A program made the translations under genes and the position numbers. From Pararhizobium arenae (GTDB taxonomy: Bacteria > Pseudomonadota > Alphaproteobacteria > Rhizobiales > Rhizobiaceae): a stretch of DNA of 64,000 nt. Of this stretch, positions 8,156 to 17,704 are shown one piece after another (the first letter of the stretch is position 1; every line of letters starts with the position of its first letter). The notes under the pieces were generated by a model. That model did no database searches and had not been told where the DNA came from. It worked only from the letters and a program-made list of their open reading frames with translations. Where the stretch lies: positions 62,001 through 126,000 of the forward strand of contig NZ_MOOY01000011.1 of assembly GCF_001931685.1 (NCBI RefSeq). Reading direction: 5' to 3'.

Positions 8156-9765
8156 TATCGTTCAACCGTAACGGTGCTGTACGTCTCCGCCACTCCAAGG
8201 AACGGCGATGTCACGAACCCCTTGACTGCCGTGGATGCCACGGCCGGGAAGTCGGGGCTCAGTAGCGGCATGAACGGAAGGTCTTGGCCGAGCCTGTTCT
8301 GGAAGGCGGCCCAGACTTTGGCTTCCTCGTCCTTGGTGGCCGAAGACGTCGCACTCTGGAGCATCTGTTTAAGTTCGTCGTCGCCATATCCCATCTCAGG
8401 CATCACCGAAGATCCAGCGGGGAAGCCAAAATACAGCATTCCGAAGAAGTTGTCAGGGCTCGGCCAGTTACAGACGTTGCCCAGCACCGACATCGGAACT
8501 TCACCCGCGAACACCTTTGTGAGGTAATCGCTCCAGGTCGTGGTCTTTGGAACGACAGTGAACCCCGCGGCCTCCAGGTCACGACGAGCCGAGTCGAATA
8601 GAGCCTGGGGGTCGGGCATGTACGGACGGGAGACATTCGAAGGATACCAGAATTCCAGCGTGCGCTGTTCGGGCTTGAGTGCCGAAACCAGCTCCTTCGC
8701 CCCCGCCGCATTGTAGGTCGGGATGTTTCCGGTCACGGCGAAGGGGAACCCCTTGGGAAGGAATCCGTCCGCAGCAGCCGCATTTCCGTCGAACAGCTTG
8801 TCGACCAGCAACTGCCGATCGATCGACGTCCCTACTGCCTGTCGGACCTTGACGGCGTCGAACGGCGGGAACTTCTGGTTGAAGTAGATCTGCGCCATGC
8901 TGCAGCCGTTACGAGGCAGAACCTGGAGCGTGTCGTCGTCCTTGGCGAGCTTGATGTTCTGGGGGCTTAGAATCTGGGCCACGTCCACCGAGCCGGACTG
9001 CAGCGCGTTGAGCGTGGCCGTCGGGTCGGTCATGATGCGGAAAACGAGTGTCCCGACGTTGCCCTGTTCCTTTGCGTTCCAGTATTCCTCGTTCTTCACC
9101 AGTTCGACTTCGGAGCCCCGCTTCCAGTCCTGGAAGACGAATGGACCGGTGCCGACGAGGGCCTTGTCCGATCCCTGGGCGTACGGGATGTTTGCCCGGT
9201 CGGTTACGGAGTTGTCCGCCTTTCCTTCACGCAGCGCTGCGGGGCTCGCGATCGCGAAAGCCGGAAGAACTTGGGAGATGAGGAACCCGGAGTTTCGCTT
9301 CTTGAGATGGATGGACACCGTCGTCGGGTCATCGACGACGACCTTGTCGACGGACTGCTGCAAGCTTCCGATTTTCCCGTACGAGTATCCCGTCAGGGTA
9401 TCCGGCATCTTCAGCCAGCGGTCGTAGTTGAACTTGACCGCGTCGGCGTCGAGCGGCTCGCCGTCATGGAATTTCACGCCCTTCCGGATCTTGAAAGTGT
9501 AGACGAGACCGTCGTCGGAAACCGTGGGCAGGGCCTCGGCGAGTACAGGCTCCACCTCGTTCAAACTCCCCGGCTTCAACCTCACCAGGCCTTCCATAGC
9601 CTGGCGTGCGACGGCCTCGGTGCTGGAATCTCCAGAGAAGGCGGAATCGGTGCTCGATATGTCGCTAGGTAGGGCGACGAGAAGTGTTTCGCCCTCTTGC
9701 GCGAGCGCGGGTCCGAATGCCACCGAGCAGGCAAGCGCTGCTAAGAATCCTATCGTTTTTCTCAT
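8155..9765 (-). CDS. ABC transporter substrate-binding protein, family 5 (peptide/nickel/opine type)
   Basis: 536 residues from MRKTIGFLAALACSVAFGPALA, a Sec signal peptide cleaved near ALA-QEG. An alternative ATG lies five codons earlier at 9780. The body has the family-5 pattern (DALVYTFKIRKGVKFHDGEPLDADAVKFNYDRW-like stretch near residues 85-120, written here only in part) and is secreted to the periplasm. It delivers ligand to the DppB/DppC-like pore. With a GMC oxidoreductase and no peptidase nearby, a glycoside, opine or other polyol-like ligand is as likely as a peptide. Confidence 0.92.
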   Translation of the reverse strand: MRKTIGFLAALACSVAFGPALAQEGETLLVALPSDISSTDSAFSGDSSTEAVARQAMEGLVRLKPGSLNEVEPVLAEALPTVSDDGLVYTFKIRKGVKFHDGEPLDADAVKFNYDRWLKMPDTLTGYSYGKIGSLQQSVDKVVVDDPTTVSIHLKKRNSGFLISQVLPAFAIASPAALREGKADNSVTDRANIPYAQGSDKALVGTGPFVFQDWKRGSEVELVKNEEYWNAKEQGNVGTLVFRIMTDPTATLNALQSGSVDVAQILSPQNIKLAKDDDTLQVLPRNGCSMAQIYFNQKFPPFDAVKVRQAVGTSIDRQLLVDKLFDGNAAAADGFLPKGFPFAVTGNIPTYNAAGAKELVSALKPEQRTLEFWYPSNVSRPYMPDPQALFDSARRDLEAAGFTVVPKTTTWSDYLTKVFAGEVPMSVLGNVCNWPSPDNFFGMLYFGFPAGSSVMPEMGYGDDELKQMLQSATSSATKDEEAKVWAAFQNRLGQDLPFMPLLSPDFPAVASTAVKGFVTSPFLGVAETYSTVTVER

Positions 9766-9829
9766 TTTTTCAGTTCCCATTATTTTATGCGTTGAAAACA
9801 ACCCGTCGCGAAGACGCAAAGGGCCAGCC

Positions 9830-9849
9830 GTGCGACCCGTCGGTCGCAC
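9830..9849. repeat. Perfect 8-bp stem-loop between iclR and the binding-protein gene
   Basis: GTGCGACC-CGTC-GGTCGCAC forms a perfect hairpin 30 bases past the iclR stop and about 65 bases before the binding-protein ATG. No U-run follows on either strand, so it could be a weak terminator, an mRNA processing site or an operator. Confidence 0.45.
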
Positions 9850-9879
9850 GCCATTCTCAGTCTCAGTACTGAACCGTTT

Positions 9880-10644
9880 TTAGGCTATGAGCGCTTCAGC
9901 GGCGGCCGAAGCGGCGTCCTTAACCTTGGTGGCTAGCTTCTGAATCTCGCTTCTCCGTTGGTCATTGGCCGGAAACGCCACCCCGAGAGCGATTTCCACA
10001 CCCTTCACCCCGGGGATGGAGGCGGCAATACCGATCGCGCCCTGTGTTCCTTCCTCGTCCGACACAGCAAAGCCAGCGGCGCGGGCCTCCCTGATATTGT
10101 CCCGAAAAACATCCGGGCTGACGATGCTTTTGGGAGCCACCCTTGGAAGACTTCCGTCATCCAGCAAACTCGACTGGATGACTTTTTCGAAGTCAGCGTC
10201 TGCCATCGTTGACAGGATGGCTTTCCCGACCGCTGAAACGTGAAGGAATTGCTGGTCGCCCGGGCGGACGGCAACCTGAAGCTCCGACCTGCCATGATCC
10301 ACACCGATGAAAACCACTCTATGGTCGGCTCTCATTCCGATTTGGGCGGTGCTCCTGGTTTCAACCGCTAGCTCGTGGAGGATCGGCTCGATCGCGTGTG
10401 CGATGGTCGCCGCCGAAAACCTGCTCGCAAGCGCCACGCACGCGGGCCCAACGAAGTACCGCCCGGTGTCGGCGTCGGCTACGAGAAAGGACGTCTGCTT
10501 CAAAAGCGCAAGGGTGCGCGAAGCGGTCGACTTGTTCACGCCGAGAGCGTTCGCCGCGTCTGTGACGCGGATACCGTTGTCAGCCCCAGGCTCGGTGAAC
10601 AGTCGGAGCGCGGCTAGGATATTGTTCTCCGGTGAAGCCATCAT
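9880..10644 (-). CDS. IclR family transcriptional regulator
   Basis: 254 residues from MMASPENNILAALRLF. The winged helix-turn-helix is at about residues 20-60 (RVTDAANALGVNKSTASRTLALL), and the C-terminal IclR effector domain follows (residues 75-254, with HVSAVGKAIL and GIAASIPGVKG). The longer in-frame start at 10716 is rejected because the predicted -35 and -10 boxes would then lie inside the gene. It probably controls the downstream importer and oxidoreductase operon, with a sugar-acid or aromatic-type effector as is usual for the family. Confidence 0.9.
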   Translation of the reverse strand: MMASPENNILAALRLFTEPGADNGIRVTDAANALGVNKSTASRTLALLKQTSFLVADADTGRYFVGPACVALASRFSAATIAHAIEPILHELAVETRSTAQIGMRADHRVVFIGVDHGRSELQVAVRPGDQQFLHVSAVGKAILSTMADADFEKVIQSSLLDDGSLPRVAPKSIVSPDVFRDNIREARAAGFAVSDEEGTQGAIGIAASIPGVKGVEIALGVAFPANDQRRSEIQKLATKVKDAASAAAEALIA

Positions 10645-10655
10645 CGATCTTTCGA

Positions 10656-10716
10656 GTTGCGCTGCATGCAACATTGTTGCGCTAAATCGTATAACAGCGT
10701 CTGCAGGCTCCGTCAA
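10656..10716 (-). promoter_or_regulatory. iclR promoter and overlapping inverted repeats
   Basis: On the minus strand TTGACG (10711-10716), 17 bases, TATACG (10688-10693). Immediately downstream come GTTGC / GCAAC / GTTGC at 10676-10680, 10668-10672 and 10656-10660, making two overlapping inverted repeats, including GCAAC-ATT-GTTGC. A palindrome at the start point is the normal layout for IclR autoregulation. Confidence 0.55.
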
Positions 10717-11000
10717 TTGGGATCGCGTGAAGCGAAGACAACGCAGTATTCGGTGATGTGATTGCGATAGGGGCTAGCCTGTCGAGTGCGGTTGCTACAC
10801 CGACCAAACCCGTGTGACTTGGGTCAGCATGGCGTAGAGGGCAGGCTGCCGAAAGCGCGGTGCGCCCGCGCCACGGACTCTTCGAAGATAAGCCAAGCTA
10901 CGTTGAACACCTAATGCGGTTTATCCGAGCGAACGGAAGCACATCGTCGAGTTCGCTCGACCGAAATTAAGTCGCGCATTTGCCCTGACCTAATTGGTCG
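10717..11000. other. Non-coding spacer between iclR and the chemoreceptor gene
   Basis: No credible reading frame. It contains a perfect hairpin GTCGAG-TTCG-CTCGAC (10946-10961) without a U-run, and just after the chemoreceptor stop a short GACC/GGTC stem. I see nothing else here. Confidence 0.5.
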
Positions 11001-12866
11001 TTAATCGCGACGGCCCAACCGATACAAGGTGTGCACCTTGCCTTCCGCTTCTGCACCAACTGTTTCCGCGGACGCTGTGTTTTCGATCCGAAACTGGGAC
11101 AGGAGGACGTTGAGCGAACCGGCTTCCGCTGTGAGCTGAGCGCCAGCCGCAGCGGACTCCTCTGCGAGCGCCGCGTTTCGTTGGGTCTCGCCGTCGATAG
11201 ACGCTACCGCCTCGTTGACGCTGTCCAACGTTGAAGACTGTTCCCTTGCAGCAATCGCGATAGCCGCAACATGCTTATCTATCTCCGTGACATCAGCTAT
11301 TATTTTCGTCAGCCTTTTCGCGGACTCGTCTACGAGCGTGACCCCCTTGCTCACTTGATTACCGGAACTTGAGATCAAATCCTTGATCTCACGCGCCGCC
11401 GAAGCCGAGCGCTGGGCCAGCTCCCTCACCTCCTGGGCAACTACCGCAAATCCGCGTCCGGCGTCCCCTGCTCTAGACGCCTCAACCCCGGCATTCAACG
11501 CGAGCAGGTTGGTCTGAAAAGCGATCTCATCAATCACCGAGATGATCGTCGTAATCTGTTGAGAAGACCGTTCTATGTTTTTCATCGCCGTGATCGCTGC
11601 CGTGACGACTTCTCCGGCAGCCTCCGCTTCCGACCGGGCTTGCGCAACGAACCCCGTTGCTTCGGAGGCTCGGACAGCGCTTTCCTGGACTGTCGCCGTT
11701 ATCTCGCCAACCGCGCTCGCAGTTTCCTCGAGAGAGGCTGCCTGACGCTCGGTCCTGTTGGAGAGCTCACTCGCGGCCGAACTTATCTCACGGCAATTTC
11801 TGCCCATTCGCTGTGCGTTTTCACTGACACCGATAAGGGTGGCTAGAAGCTTCTGTACGGAGATGTTGTAATCGAGCCTGAGGCTATCCAGGTCAGCGCG
11901 GAACGGCGTCTCGATCTGGCCGAGTAGGTCGCCGTCGGCCAACCGTTTGAGCGCCGCCCCCAAGGTTGCAACGGCGTGCTTCGTTGCCTCCGCGTTTGCG
12001 ACGTCGATCGCATCGCGGTTACTCCTCTCGGCATCGGCTGCTTGCCGCGCGAGCTCGTTCTCGCGCGTGAGCCGCTCGCGTTCCACTTCGTTGTCCCGGA
12101 ATACGGAAACCGCCTTGGCCATACTGCCGAGTTCGTCGCGTCTTCGGACGCCGGGAACATCGGCTTCGGTCTGACCCTCGGCCAACGCAATCATCCGATC
12201 CCTGAGGCGAACGACAGGAGTTGTCAGGTATCTCGATGACGTGAAGATCGCCAACGCAAGAAGCGCGGTGAACAGGATGCTTATTACGACGAGGCTGTAG
12301 AGACTTGTGCGGTCCGCGTCGTTCGCAAGTTCACCGCTCTTTGAGTCGACCGTCTCGGTGAATGCGTCAGTCCAGACGCGCACGGCTCCAACCTGTTCGG
12401 CGATTAACGGGTCAGCCTTCCTCAAGAGTGCGTTGGCGGCGACGGCGTCGCCCTTCAGCGCAGCCTGAACTGCCTGATTGGAAAGCTTCAGTATTTCATT
12501 CGACGCCGCGATGAACCCGTTGATTTTCGTGCTCTCGTCCGGAACGAGACGTTTGACGAGGCGCAGCTCCTTGGAGAGCATTGCCTTGTTGTTCTCGTAG
12601 TACAGCGCGAATTTCTTTATACTCGGATCCGCTGTGTCGTACGACAGAACCTGATAGGCGTTGTAGCTTAACGCGGTGAAGTATTGGCTTGCGCGAGCCA
12701 TATGGATCGCCGCAGCTTTGTCCTCCGCTATAAAGCTGACGTAACTTTGGGACGCGGCGCGGTACTTCAGAGAAACGAATGTCAGCCCGGCTATTCCGAT
12801 CAGGCATATCGGAAGGATTGCCACCAATATTTTCGCTCGTATGCTCACGTCGGTTAATAATGACAT
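11001..12866 (-). CDS. Methyl-accepting chemotaxis protein
   Basis: 621 residues. TM1 at about 12-34, a periplasmic four-helix-bundle sensor (about 35-185), TM2 at about 190-212, HAMP at about 213-265 ([18 protein letters not shown]), a second HAMP-like segment near 295-345, and a signalling domain with the conserved hairpin tip [20 protein letters not shown] followed by [20 protein letters not shown]. It senses a ligand and signals to CheA/CheW. No chemotaxis genes are adjacent, so it is an orphan receptor. The ATG at 12866 is preceded by GGGGGAAGAG. Confidence 0.95.
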   Translation of the reverse strand: MSLLTDVSIRAKILVAILPICLIGIAGLTFVSLKYRAASQSYVSFIAEDKAAAIHMARASQYFTALSYNAYQVLSYDTADPSIKKFALYYENNKAMLSKELRLVKRLVPDESTKINGFIAASNEILKLSNQAVQAALKGDAVAANALLRKADPLIAEQVGAVRVWTDAFTETVDSKSGELANDADRTSLYSLVVISILFTALLALAIFTSSRYLTTPVVRLRDRMIALAEGQTEADVPGVRRRDELGSMAKAVSVFRDNEVERERLTRENELARQAADAERSNRDAIDVANAEATKHAVATLGAALKRLADGDLLGQIETPFRADLDSLRLDYNISVQKLLATLIGVSENAQRMGRNCREISSAASELSNRTERQAASLEETASAVGEITATVQESAVRASEATGFVAQARSEAEAAGEVVTAAITAMKNIERSSQQITTIISVIDEIAFQTNLLALNAGVEASRAGDAGRGFAVVAQEVRELAQRSASAAREIKDLISSSGNQVSKGVTLVDESAKRLTKIIADVTEIDKHVAAIAIAAREQSSTLDSVNEAVASIDGETQRNAALAEESAAAGAQLTAEAGSLNVLLSQFRIENTASAETVGAEAEGKVHTLYRLGRRD

Positions 12867-12915
12867 CTCTTCCCCCGTAAAATGTCGTTTCGTCGAGCGG
12901 TGGTAGGTGACGAAG

Positions 12916-14181
12916 TTACACTTCGTCTTTAAGCGTCTCTTTCTGCGTGATCAGTCGAGCGGAGTGGTGTCCGGACACGAAGGCCCACAGCCAGCTCAGG
13001 GCTACGGCCATTCGGCTCCTCGTGCCGATCAGGAAGTAGATGTGGGCGAGCCCCCATATCCACCACGCGAGTGTCCCTTTGAGCTGGACCCGGCCGAAAT
13101 CGATCACGGCCGAGTTCGGGCCGATCGTTGCCAGGTTTCCTAGATGCTTGTATTTGAACGGTGCCGGCGGCTCACGACGCCGGACACGCGCATTAATCAC
13201 CTTGGCCACGTATTCGCCCTGCTGCTTGGCCGCTGGAGCAACCCCCGGCACGGCGGCTCCGTCTTCGGTTTTCACGGATGCGGTGTCTCCGATAACGAAT
13301 ATCTCCGGGTGACCGTCCACCGTGAGGTCTCTCCCCACGATCGCCTTGCCTGCACGATCCTTGTCGGCACCGACCCACGCGGCCGCTTTGGAGGCTTGCA
13401 CGCCTGCAGCCCAGATGACGGTCCGACTCGGGATGAATTCGTCACCCAGAGCGATCCCCTCCTCGTCGCATCGTGTAACCGGATGTCCCGTTCGAACCTC
13501 GACACCCATCGCCGCGAGTGCCCTTGCGGCGTATGCCGATAACTGTTCCGGAAAAACGGGGAGCACCCGGTTACCCGCCTCTACCAGCAGTATGCGGGCG
13601 GACGACGTGTCGATACTACGAAACTCGTCGACAAGCGTCCTGTGGGCGAGTTCCGCTATGATCCCCGCGAGCTCGACCCCCGTTGGTCCCGCTCCGATGA
13701 TACTAAAGGTCAGCATCGCCCGGCGGATCTCGGGATCGCTCTCGAGTTCCGCTCTCTCGAATGCCAGTAGCAGACGCCGGCGGATCGTCGTGGCGTCTTC
13801 GAGGGCCTTGAGACCGGGCGCGAACGGCTCCCACTCGTCACGCCCGAAGTACGCATGACGCGCCCCCGTTGCCAGAACGAGCGTGTCGTAGGGAATGGTG
13901 TTACCGTCCTTGAGGGACACGATGCGTGCCGCCTTGTCGACGCCCACCACCTCTCCGAGGAGTGTCGAGACGTCTTTCCGTCGACGGAAGACCGCTCTTA
14001 TCGGCCATGCGATTTCCGATGTCGCAAGCACGGTCGTCGCGACCTGATACAGCAGCGGTTGAAACAGATGGTGGTTGCGTCTGTCGATAATCGTAATCGA
14101 CGTATCGGGGCACCTCAGGTCCTTCGCCAGTTGAAGTCCGGCGAACCCGCCCCCGACGATAACGACACGATGCTCAGCCAT
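12916..14181 (-). CDS. ndh: Type II NADH dehydrogenase (NDH-2)
   Basis: 421 residues from [20 protein letters not shown]. The start is set by GGAG nine bases upstream; the in-frame extension begins at a TTG without support. Two nucleotide-binding motifs are visible: FAD ([11 protein letters not shown], residue 5 on) and NADH ([15 protein letters not shown] near 165). IFVIGDTAS and a hydrophobic C-terminal membrane-anchoring region ([17 protein letters not shown]) complete the family pattern. It transfers electrons from NADH to quinone without proton pumping. The chemoreceptor gene follows by 49 bases. Confidence 0.93.
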   Translation of the reverse strand: MAEHRVVIVGGGFAGLQLAKDLRCPDTSITIIDRRNHHLFQPLLYQVATTVLATSEIAWPIRAVFRRRKDVSTLLGEVVGVDKAARIVSLKDGNTIPYDTLVLATGARHAYFGRDEWEPFAPGLKALEDATTIRRRLLLAFERAELESDPEIRRAMLTFSIIGAGPTGVELAGIIAELAHRTLVDEFRSIDTSSARILLVEAGNRVLPVFPEQLSAYAARALAAMGVEVRTGHPVTRCDEEGIALGDEFIPSRTVIWAAGVQASKAAAWVGADKDRAGKAIVGRDLTVDGHPEIFVIGDTASVKTEDGAAVPGVAPAAKQQGEYVAKVINARVRRREPPAPFKYKHLGNLATIGPNSAVIDFGRVQLKGTLAWWIWGLAHIYFLIGTRSRMAVALSWLWAFVSGHHSARLITQKETLKDEV

Positions 14182-14203
14182 TCCATGCTCCGTTCGCGAG
14201 TTC

Positions 14204-14234
14204 AAAAAAGCGCGCCCCGGAGATCGGAGCGCGC
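14204..14234 (-). terminator. Rho-independent terminator of the ABC/ADH/monooxygenase operon
   Basis: On the minus strand a nine-pair stem GCGCGCTCC / GGGGCGCGC (one U-G pair) with a seven-base loop is followed by TTTTTTG. It lies 25 bases after the monooxygenase stop. Confidence 0.88.
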
Positions 14235-14259
14235 GCAGGGGCCCATGAAAGCCGGAAGC

Positions 14260-14568
14260 TCAGTCGCTGAGGCGGTTGTTGACGGTAATCGACGGGGAAG
14301 TGACAAGAAGCGGCAGCAGCGGTTCCAGGACGCGTTTGACGTTGGGATGTTCGCCGTGCGCGGCCGCCGCCGTCTCGTTCGCCCATCCGTCGAGGATGAA
14401 GAACGTATTGGGATCGTCCGACCGCTGGTAGAGGTCGTAGTATAGGCAACCCGTTTCCTCGCGCGCGGGTCCGACAAACTCCAGCAGAAGCTCTCTGACG
14501 CGGTCCCGATCCTGCGTCGTCGTCTTGAATTCGACGATGAGGTGCTGTTCCTCTGTCTTGATGGCCAT
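14260..14568 (-). CDS. ABM-domain protein (putative quinol monooxygenase)
   Basis: 102 residues, the standard length of antibiotic-biosynthesis-monooxygenase (ABM) proteins such as YgiN. The pattern HLIVEFKT, REETGCLYYDLYQ, FFILDGWAN and AHGEHPNVK matches the family's dimeric ferredoxin-like fold. Such proteins oxidise quinols or act on pathway intermediates without cofactor. It is the last gene of the operon, 12 bases after the alcohol dehydrogenase and just before a strong terminator. Confidence 0.88.
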   Translation of the reverse strand: MAIKTEEQHLIVEFKTTTQDRDRVRELLLEFVGPAREETGCLYYDLYQRSDDPNTFFILDGWANETAAAAHGEHPNVKRVLEPLLPLLVTSPSITVNNRLSD

Positions 14569-14580
14569 GCGATTTTGCTC

Positions 14581-15684
14581 CTAGTTGAACACGATAACCG
14601 GCTTGATCACGCGGCCCGCTTCCGCGTCGGCGATCGCCTCGTTGATTTTTTCGAACGGATACTTCGTGATCAGCTTCTGGAAGGGGAAAAGACCCGCAAG
14701 GTTCAGCTCGACCATCTGCGGAATGAACAGCTGCGGAATTTGATCCCCGAGGATCGCGCCCTGGATCTTGCGGTTGAACACCATTAAATCGAGCGGGATC
14801 GGGATGTCCTTGCCGAGTGCGTCAAGGCCGAGAAGGACGACATGCCCGCCCGCTCTGGTGCACTTGATCGAGTTCAGGATAACGGGGATGATCCCGACCG
14901 CGTCGATCGCGAAGTCGGCACCGCCGCCCGTCAGCGCGTGGATCTGCTCCACGACGTCGGCGTCCTTGCCGTTGATCGCGTGGGTAGCCCCCAGTTCCCT
15001 CGCCATGTCTAGCCGCTGCTGGTTCAGGTCGACGATGATGATCTTGCTGCAACGACGAACCTTCGCCGCCATCACGGCTGCCATTCCGACCGCCCCCGCC
15101 CCGAAAATGGCGATCGTCGACCCGATCTCGGGTTTCATCGCGTTGATGACCGTCCCGGCACCTGTGGCCATACCGCATCCCAGTGGCGCGGCGTTCGTGA
15201 GATCGAAATTCTCCTTGGGCAGCAGCGCGGCGTTGTTCTCGGTCGCGAGGATATGGGTAGCGAATGAAGACTGTCCGACGAAATTGCTTCCGATCCCGAC
15301 CTCGTCGCAGAGCAGCGCCTTCTTCCCGTTCGGCCTGAGCCCCGTGAGGTTGTACTGCGTGTAGTTCTGGCAGTTCATCGGATGGGAACGACGGCAGTCG
15401 GCGCAGAAGCCGCATGAGCTCTGACTGAGGGCGACGTGGTCGCCGACCTTGAGGCTTCGCACATCCGCTCCGACCGCTTCGACGACACCTACCCCTTCGT
15501 GACCGGGAATGACGGGAGCCGGTGGGCCGAAGATGCCGTCTCGAAGAAGGAGATCGGTGTGGCAGATGCCTGTCGCGACCGTGCGCACCAGGATTTCGTT
15601 GCCTTCGGGATCGGCGAGCTCTAGCTCGCGGAACTCGAGGGGTGCCTTGGGCTTTACGGCGACGGCCGCTGTGATCTTCACCAT
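14581..15684 (-). CDS. Zinc-dependent alcohol dehydrogenase (aryl-alcohol/benzyl-alcohol type)
   Basis: 367 residues. The catalytic zinc motif GHEGVGVVEAVG and the structural zinc cysteines (CGFCADCRRSHPMNC) are present, with the nucleotide-binding motif [15 protein letters not shown] near residue 190 and an acidic residue (IVDLNQ), which indicates NAD preference. It is a paralogue of the dehydrogenase at 21184, with the same motifs throughout. It lies 64 bases after the second permease gene in the operon. The likely reaction is oxidation of a primary alcohol to an aldehyde that the aldehyde dehydrogenase at 22.9 kb could take further. Confidence 0.93.
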   Translation of the reverse strand: MVKITAAVAVKPKAPLEFRELELADPEGNEILVRTVATGICHTDLLLRDGIFGPPAPVIPGHEGVGVVEAVGADVRSLKVGDHVALSQSSCGFCADCRRSHPMNCQNYTQYNLTGLRPNGKKALLCDEVGIGSNFVGQSSFATHILATENNAALLPKENFDLTNAAPLGCGMATGAGTVINAMKPEIGSTIAIFGAGAVGMAAVMAAKVRRCSKIIIVDLNQQRLDMARELGATHAINGKDADVVEQIHALTGGGADFAIDAVGIIPVILNSIKCTRAGGHVVLLGLDALGKDIPIPLDLMVFNRKIQGAILGDQIPQLFIPQMVELNLAGLFPFQKLITKYPFEKINEAIADAEAGRVIKPVIVFN

Positions 15685-15748
15685 TATGTTCTCTCCTGCC
15701 TTCTTGCCTTGACTGCGGCCGAAATCGAAAACCGCGGGACGACCGGAC

Positions 15749-16747
15749 TCAGACGCGTCCGGTACGGGCCCCGTAGATGATCGCGGCGAGTGCGATAATG
15801 CCGCCCTGTACGATCAGCTTTCCGGGTTCCTGGATGCCGAACACGGTCAACATGGCGAACAGGAAGCTGAACGCGACGACCGCGACAAACGGACCCGCCA
15901 CACCGCCCCGGTCCACCCCGAACGTCACGCCACCGAGGATCGTCGCGGCCAGGGCGTTCATGAAGGTGTCGAAACCGGGCTTGATCGTTCCGACGGCGAG
16001 CGCGGAGACCTGTACGAGGGCGGCGATCCCCGTGAGGAACCCCGCCAGAGTATGTGATACGAAGATCGTCCGGGCGAGCGGGATACCGGTGGTTTCCGCG
16101 GCCCGCGGATTATCACCAACCGCCCTGAAGTAGCGGCCGACGATCAGGTAGCGAAACGCGAGAGAGACGAGAACCGTGACGCCGAGCCACACGATCACCG
16201 AATAGGAAAGTCCGTGGATGTTCCCGTTTGTCAGCACTCTAAGCCAGCTCGGCGTCGAACCGGGGGCACGACCTGCGCTCATGTATTGAACGACGCCGAT
16301 TAGAATAGCGGAGACGCTCAATGTCGATATCACCGCCGACGCCCGGACGTATGCCACGAGGACGCCGTTTACCAGACCCACTGCCAGGCCGACGACGATT
16401 GGCATCAGGACCGTGACGTAGGGCGGATAGTTCTTCAGGAAGCCCGAACTGGCGAAGTAGATCGCGAAGGCGAACACTCCGCTGACGGAGAGGTCGATGG
16501 ACCGCACCCGCATAACCAGAGACTGTGCCAGGACGGCAATACCGAGCGGTGCCGACTGCTTGAGGATCACGAACCAGTAGTTCGGGTTGATGAGCGTGGC
16601 GCTGACGAGGGGCGCGACCGCAATCAGGATCGCGAGAACGTAGTATGCCGGTGGCAGGCCAAGCACCCACGAAACCGCACGTCTGGCGTTGAGCGCGCGG
16701 GGTGGAGTCTCGTGCTTCGTTTCACTCGTTGTCATCGAGAAGTCCAT
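15749..16747 (-). CDS. CUT2 (ribose-type) ABC transporter permease
   Basis: 332 residues from MDFSMTTSETKHE, five bases after the stop of the previous permease; an ATG four codons later is the alternative. About eight to ten hydrophobic segments and the RbsC-type region GRYFRAVGDNPRAAETTGIP are seen. It forms a heteromeric pore with the preceding permease. The long upstream in-frame stretch is shadow of that gene. Confidence 0.92.
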   Translation of the reverse strand: MDFSMTTSETKHETPPRALNARRAVSWVLGLPPAYYVLAILIAVAPLVSATLINPNYWFVILKQSAPLGIAVLAQSLVMRVRSIDLSVSGVFAFAIYFASSGFLKNYPPYVTVLMPIVVGLAVGLVNGVLVAYVRASAVISTLSVSAILIGVVQYMSAGRAPGSTPSWLRVLTNGNIHGLSYSVIVWLGVTVLVSLAFRYLIVGRYFRAVGDNPRAAETTGIPLARTIFVSHTLAGFLTGIAALVQVSALAVGTIKPGFDTFMNALAATILGGVTFGVDRGGVAGPFVAVVAFSFLFAMLTVFGIQEPGKLIVQGGIIALAAIIYGARTGRV

Positions 16748-16752
16748 CTCTT

Positions 16753-17697
16753 TCAAAGTCCGATTGTCTTGCGGCGCTGCGAGACCACGAGCGCGAGGAG
16801 GAGCAGGCCCTTGACGACCGACTGTAGGAAGGCGGAGACGTTCGCGAGGTTCATCACGTTGTTGACGATGCCCAGAATGGCCGCCCCTACGACCGTACCG
16901 AGGATGCTTCCGATGCCACCCGCCAGATGCACGCCGCCGAGTGCCGCCGCTGTGACGGACTCTATTCCGAACGTGGCACCGCCTTTGGGATCGCCGGATG
17001 CCAGTCGCCCCGCCAGGAACATTCCCGCGGCGCATGCGAAGAGCGCTGAAAGAACATAGGCTTTGATGACGGTACGTTCCACCGGGACACCGTTCATGCG
17101 GGCGTTGAAGTCATTGCCACCTGAAGCGAAGAGGTACAGACCGAAGGGCCTGCGGTAGAGGAGCCATGCCGCGGCGAGGGAGGCCGCGATCAGCCAGAAC
17201 AGCGAATTCGGGACCGGACCGACCGACCCGGCAACGGACGCCGACAACCAGTCGGGGACGCGACCGCCCGGGATGGGAAGGATGATAAGTGCCAGTCCCT
17301 GCCCGATCCCCATGGTCGCGAGAGTCATGATGATGGGATGGACGTTCAGCCGCGCTACGCCGTAGCCGTTGGCGAGACCGAAGGCGACTGCGACGGCGAT
17401 ACAGAGAAACACGCGGACGACCTCGGGCAGGTCTAGGGTCATGATGGTGGTCGTCACGCTGATAATCGAGCCCACCGAAACGTCGAGACCTCCCGTCAGG
17501 ATCACGAACGTCTGACCGAGCGCCGATATGACCAGCACCGTTGATTGGGCCAGAAGGTTCGAGAGATTCTCGGGAGCGAGAAATCCCGGCAGCGTTATCA
17601 CCGCGGCGATCAGGATGACCAGAAGGGTGCCGATCGAGAGAACAATCGCTCCCGCGCGGTACGGAACCTTGAGAAAATTCGTCACGATATTCATCAT
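16753..17697 (-). CDS. CUT2 ABC transporter permease
   Basis: 314 residues from MMNIVTNFLKVPYRAGAIVL, with AAGGGG upstream of tandem ATG codons. RbsC-family landmarks are GGLDVSVGSIISVTTTIM and the cytoplasmic loop LFASGGNDFNARMNGVPVER. The start is eight bases after the ATPase stop. Confidence 0.93.
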   Translation of the reverse strand: MMNIVTNFLKVPYRAGAIVLSIGTLLVILIAAVITLPGFLAPENLSNLLAQSTVLVISALGQTFVILTGGLDVSVGSIISVTTTIMTLDLPEVVRVFLCIAVAVAFGLANGYGVARLNVHPIIMTLATMGIGQGLALIILPIPGGRVPDWLSASVAGSVGPVPNSLFWLIAASLAAAWLLYRRPFGLYLFASGGNDFNARMNGVPVERTVIKAYVLSALFACAAGMFLAGRLASGDPKGGATFGIESVTAAALGGVHLAGGIGSILGTVVGAAILGIVNNVMNLANVSAFLQSVVKGLLLLALVVSQRRKTIGL

Positions 17698-17704
17698 ATC
17701 CCCT

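Noticed and set aside
10946-10961. GTCGAG-TTCG-CTCGAC hairpin as a terminator
   Set aside because: No U-run on either strand and it is about 55 bases beyond the chemoreceptor stop, with no clear link to a transcript end.
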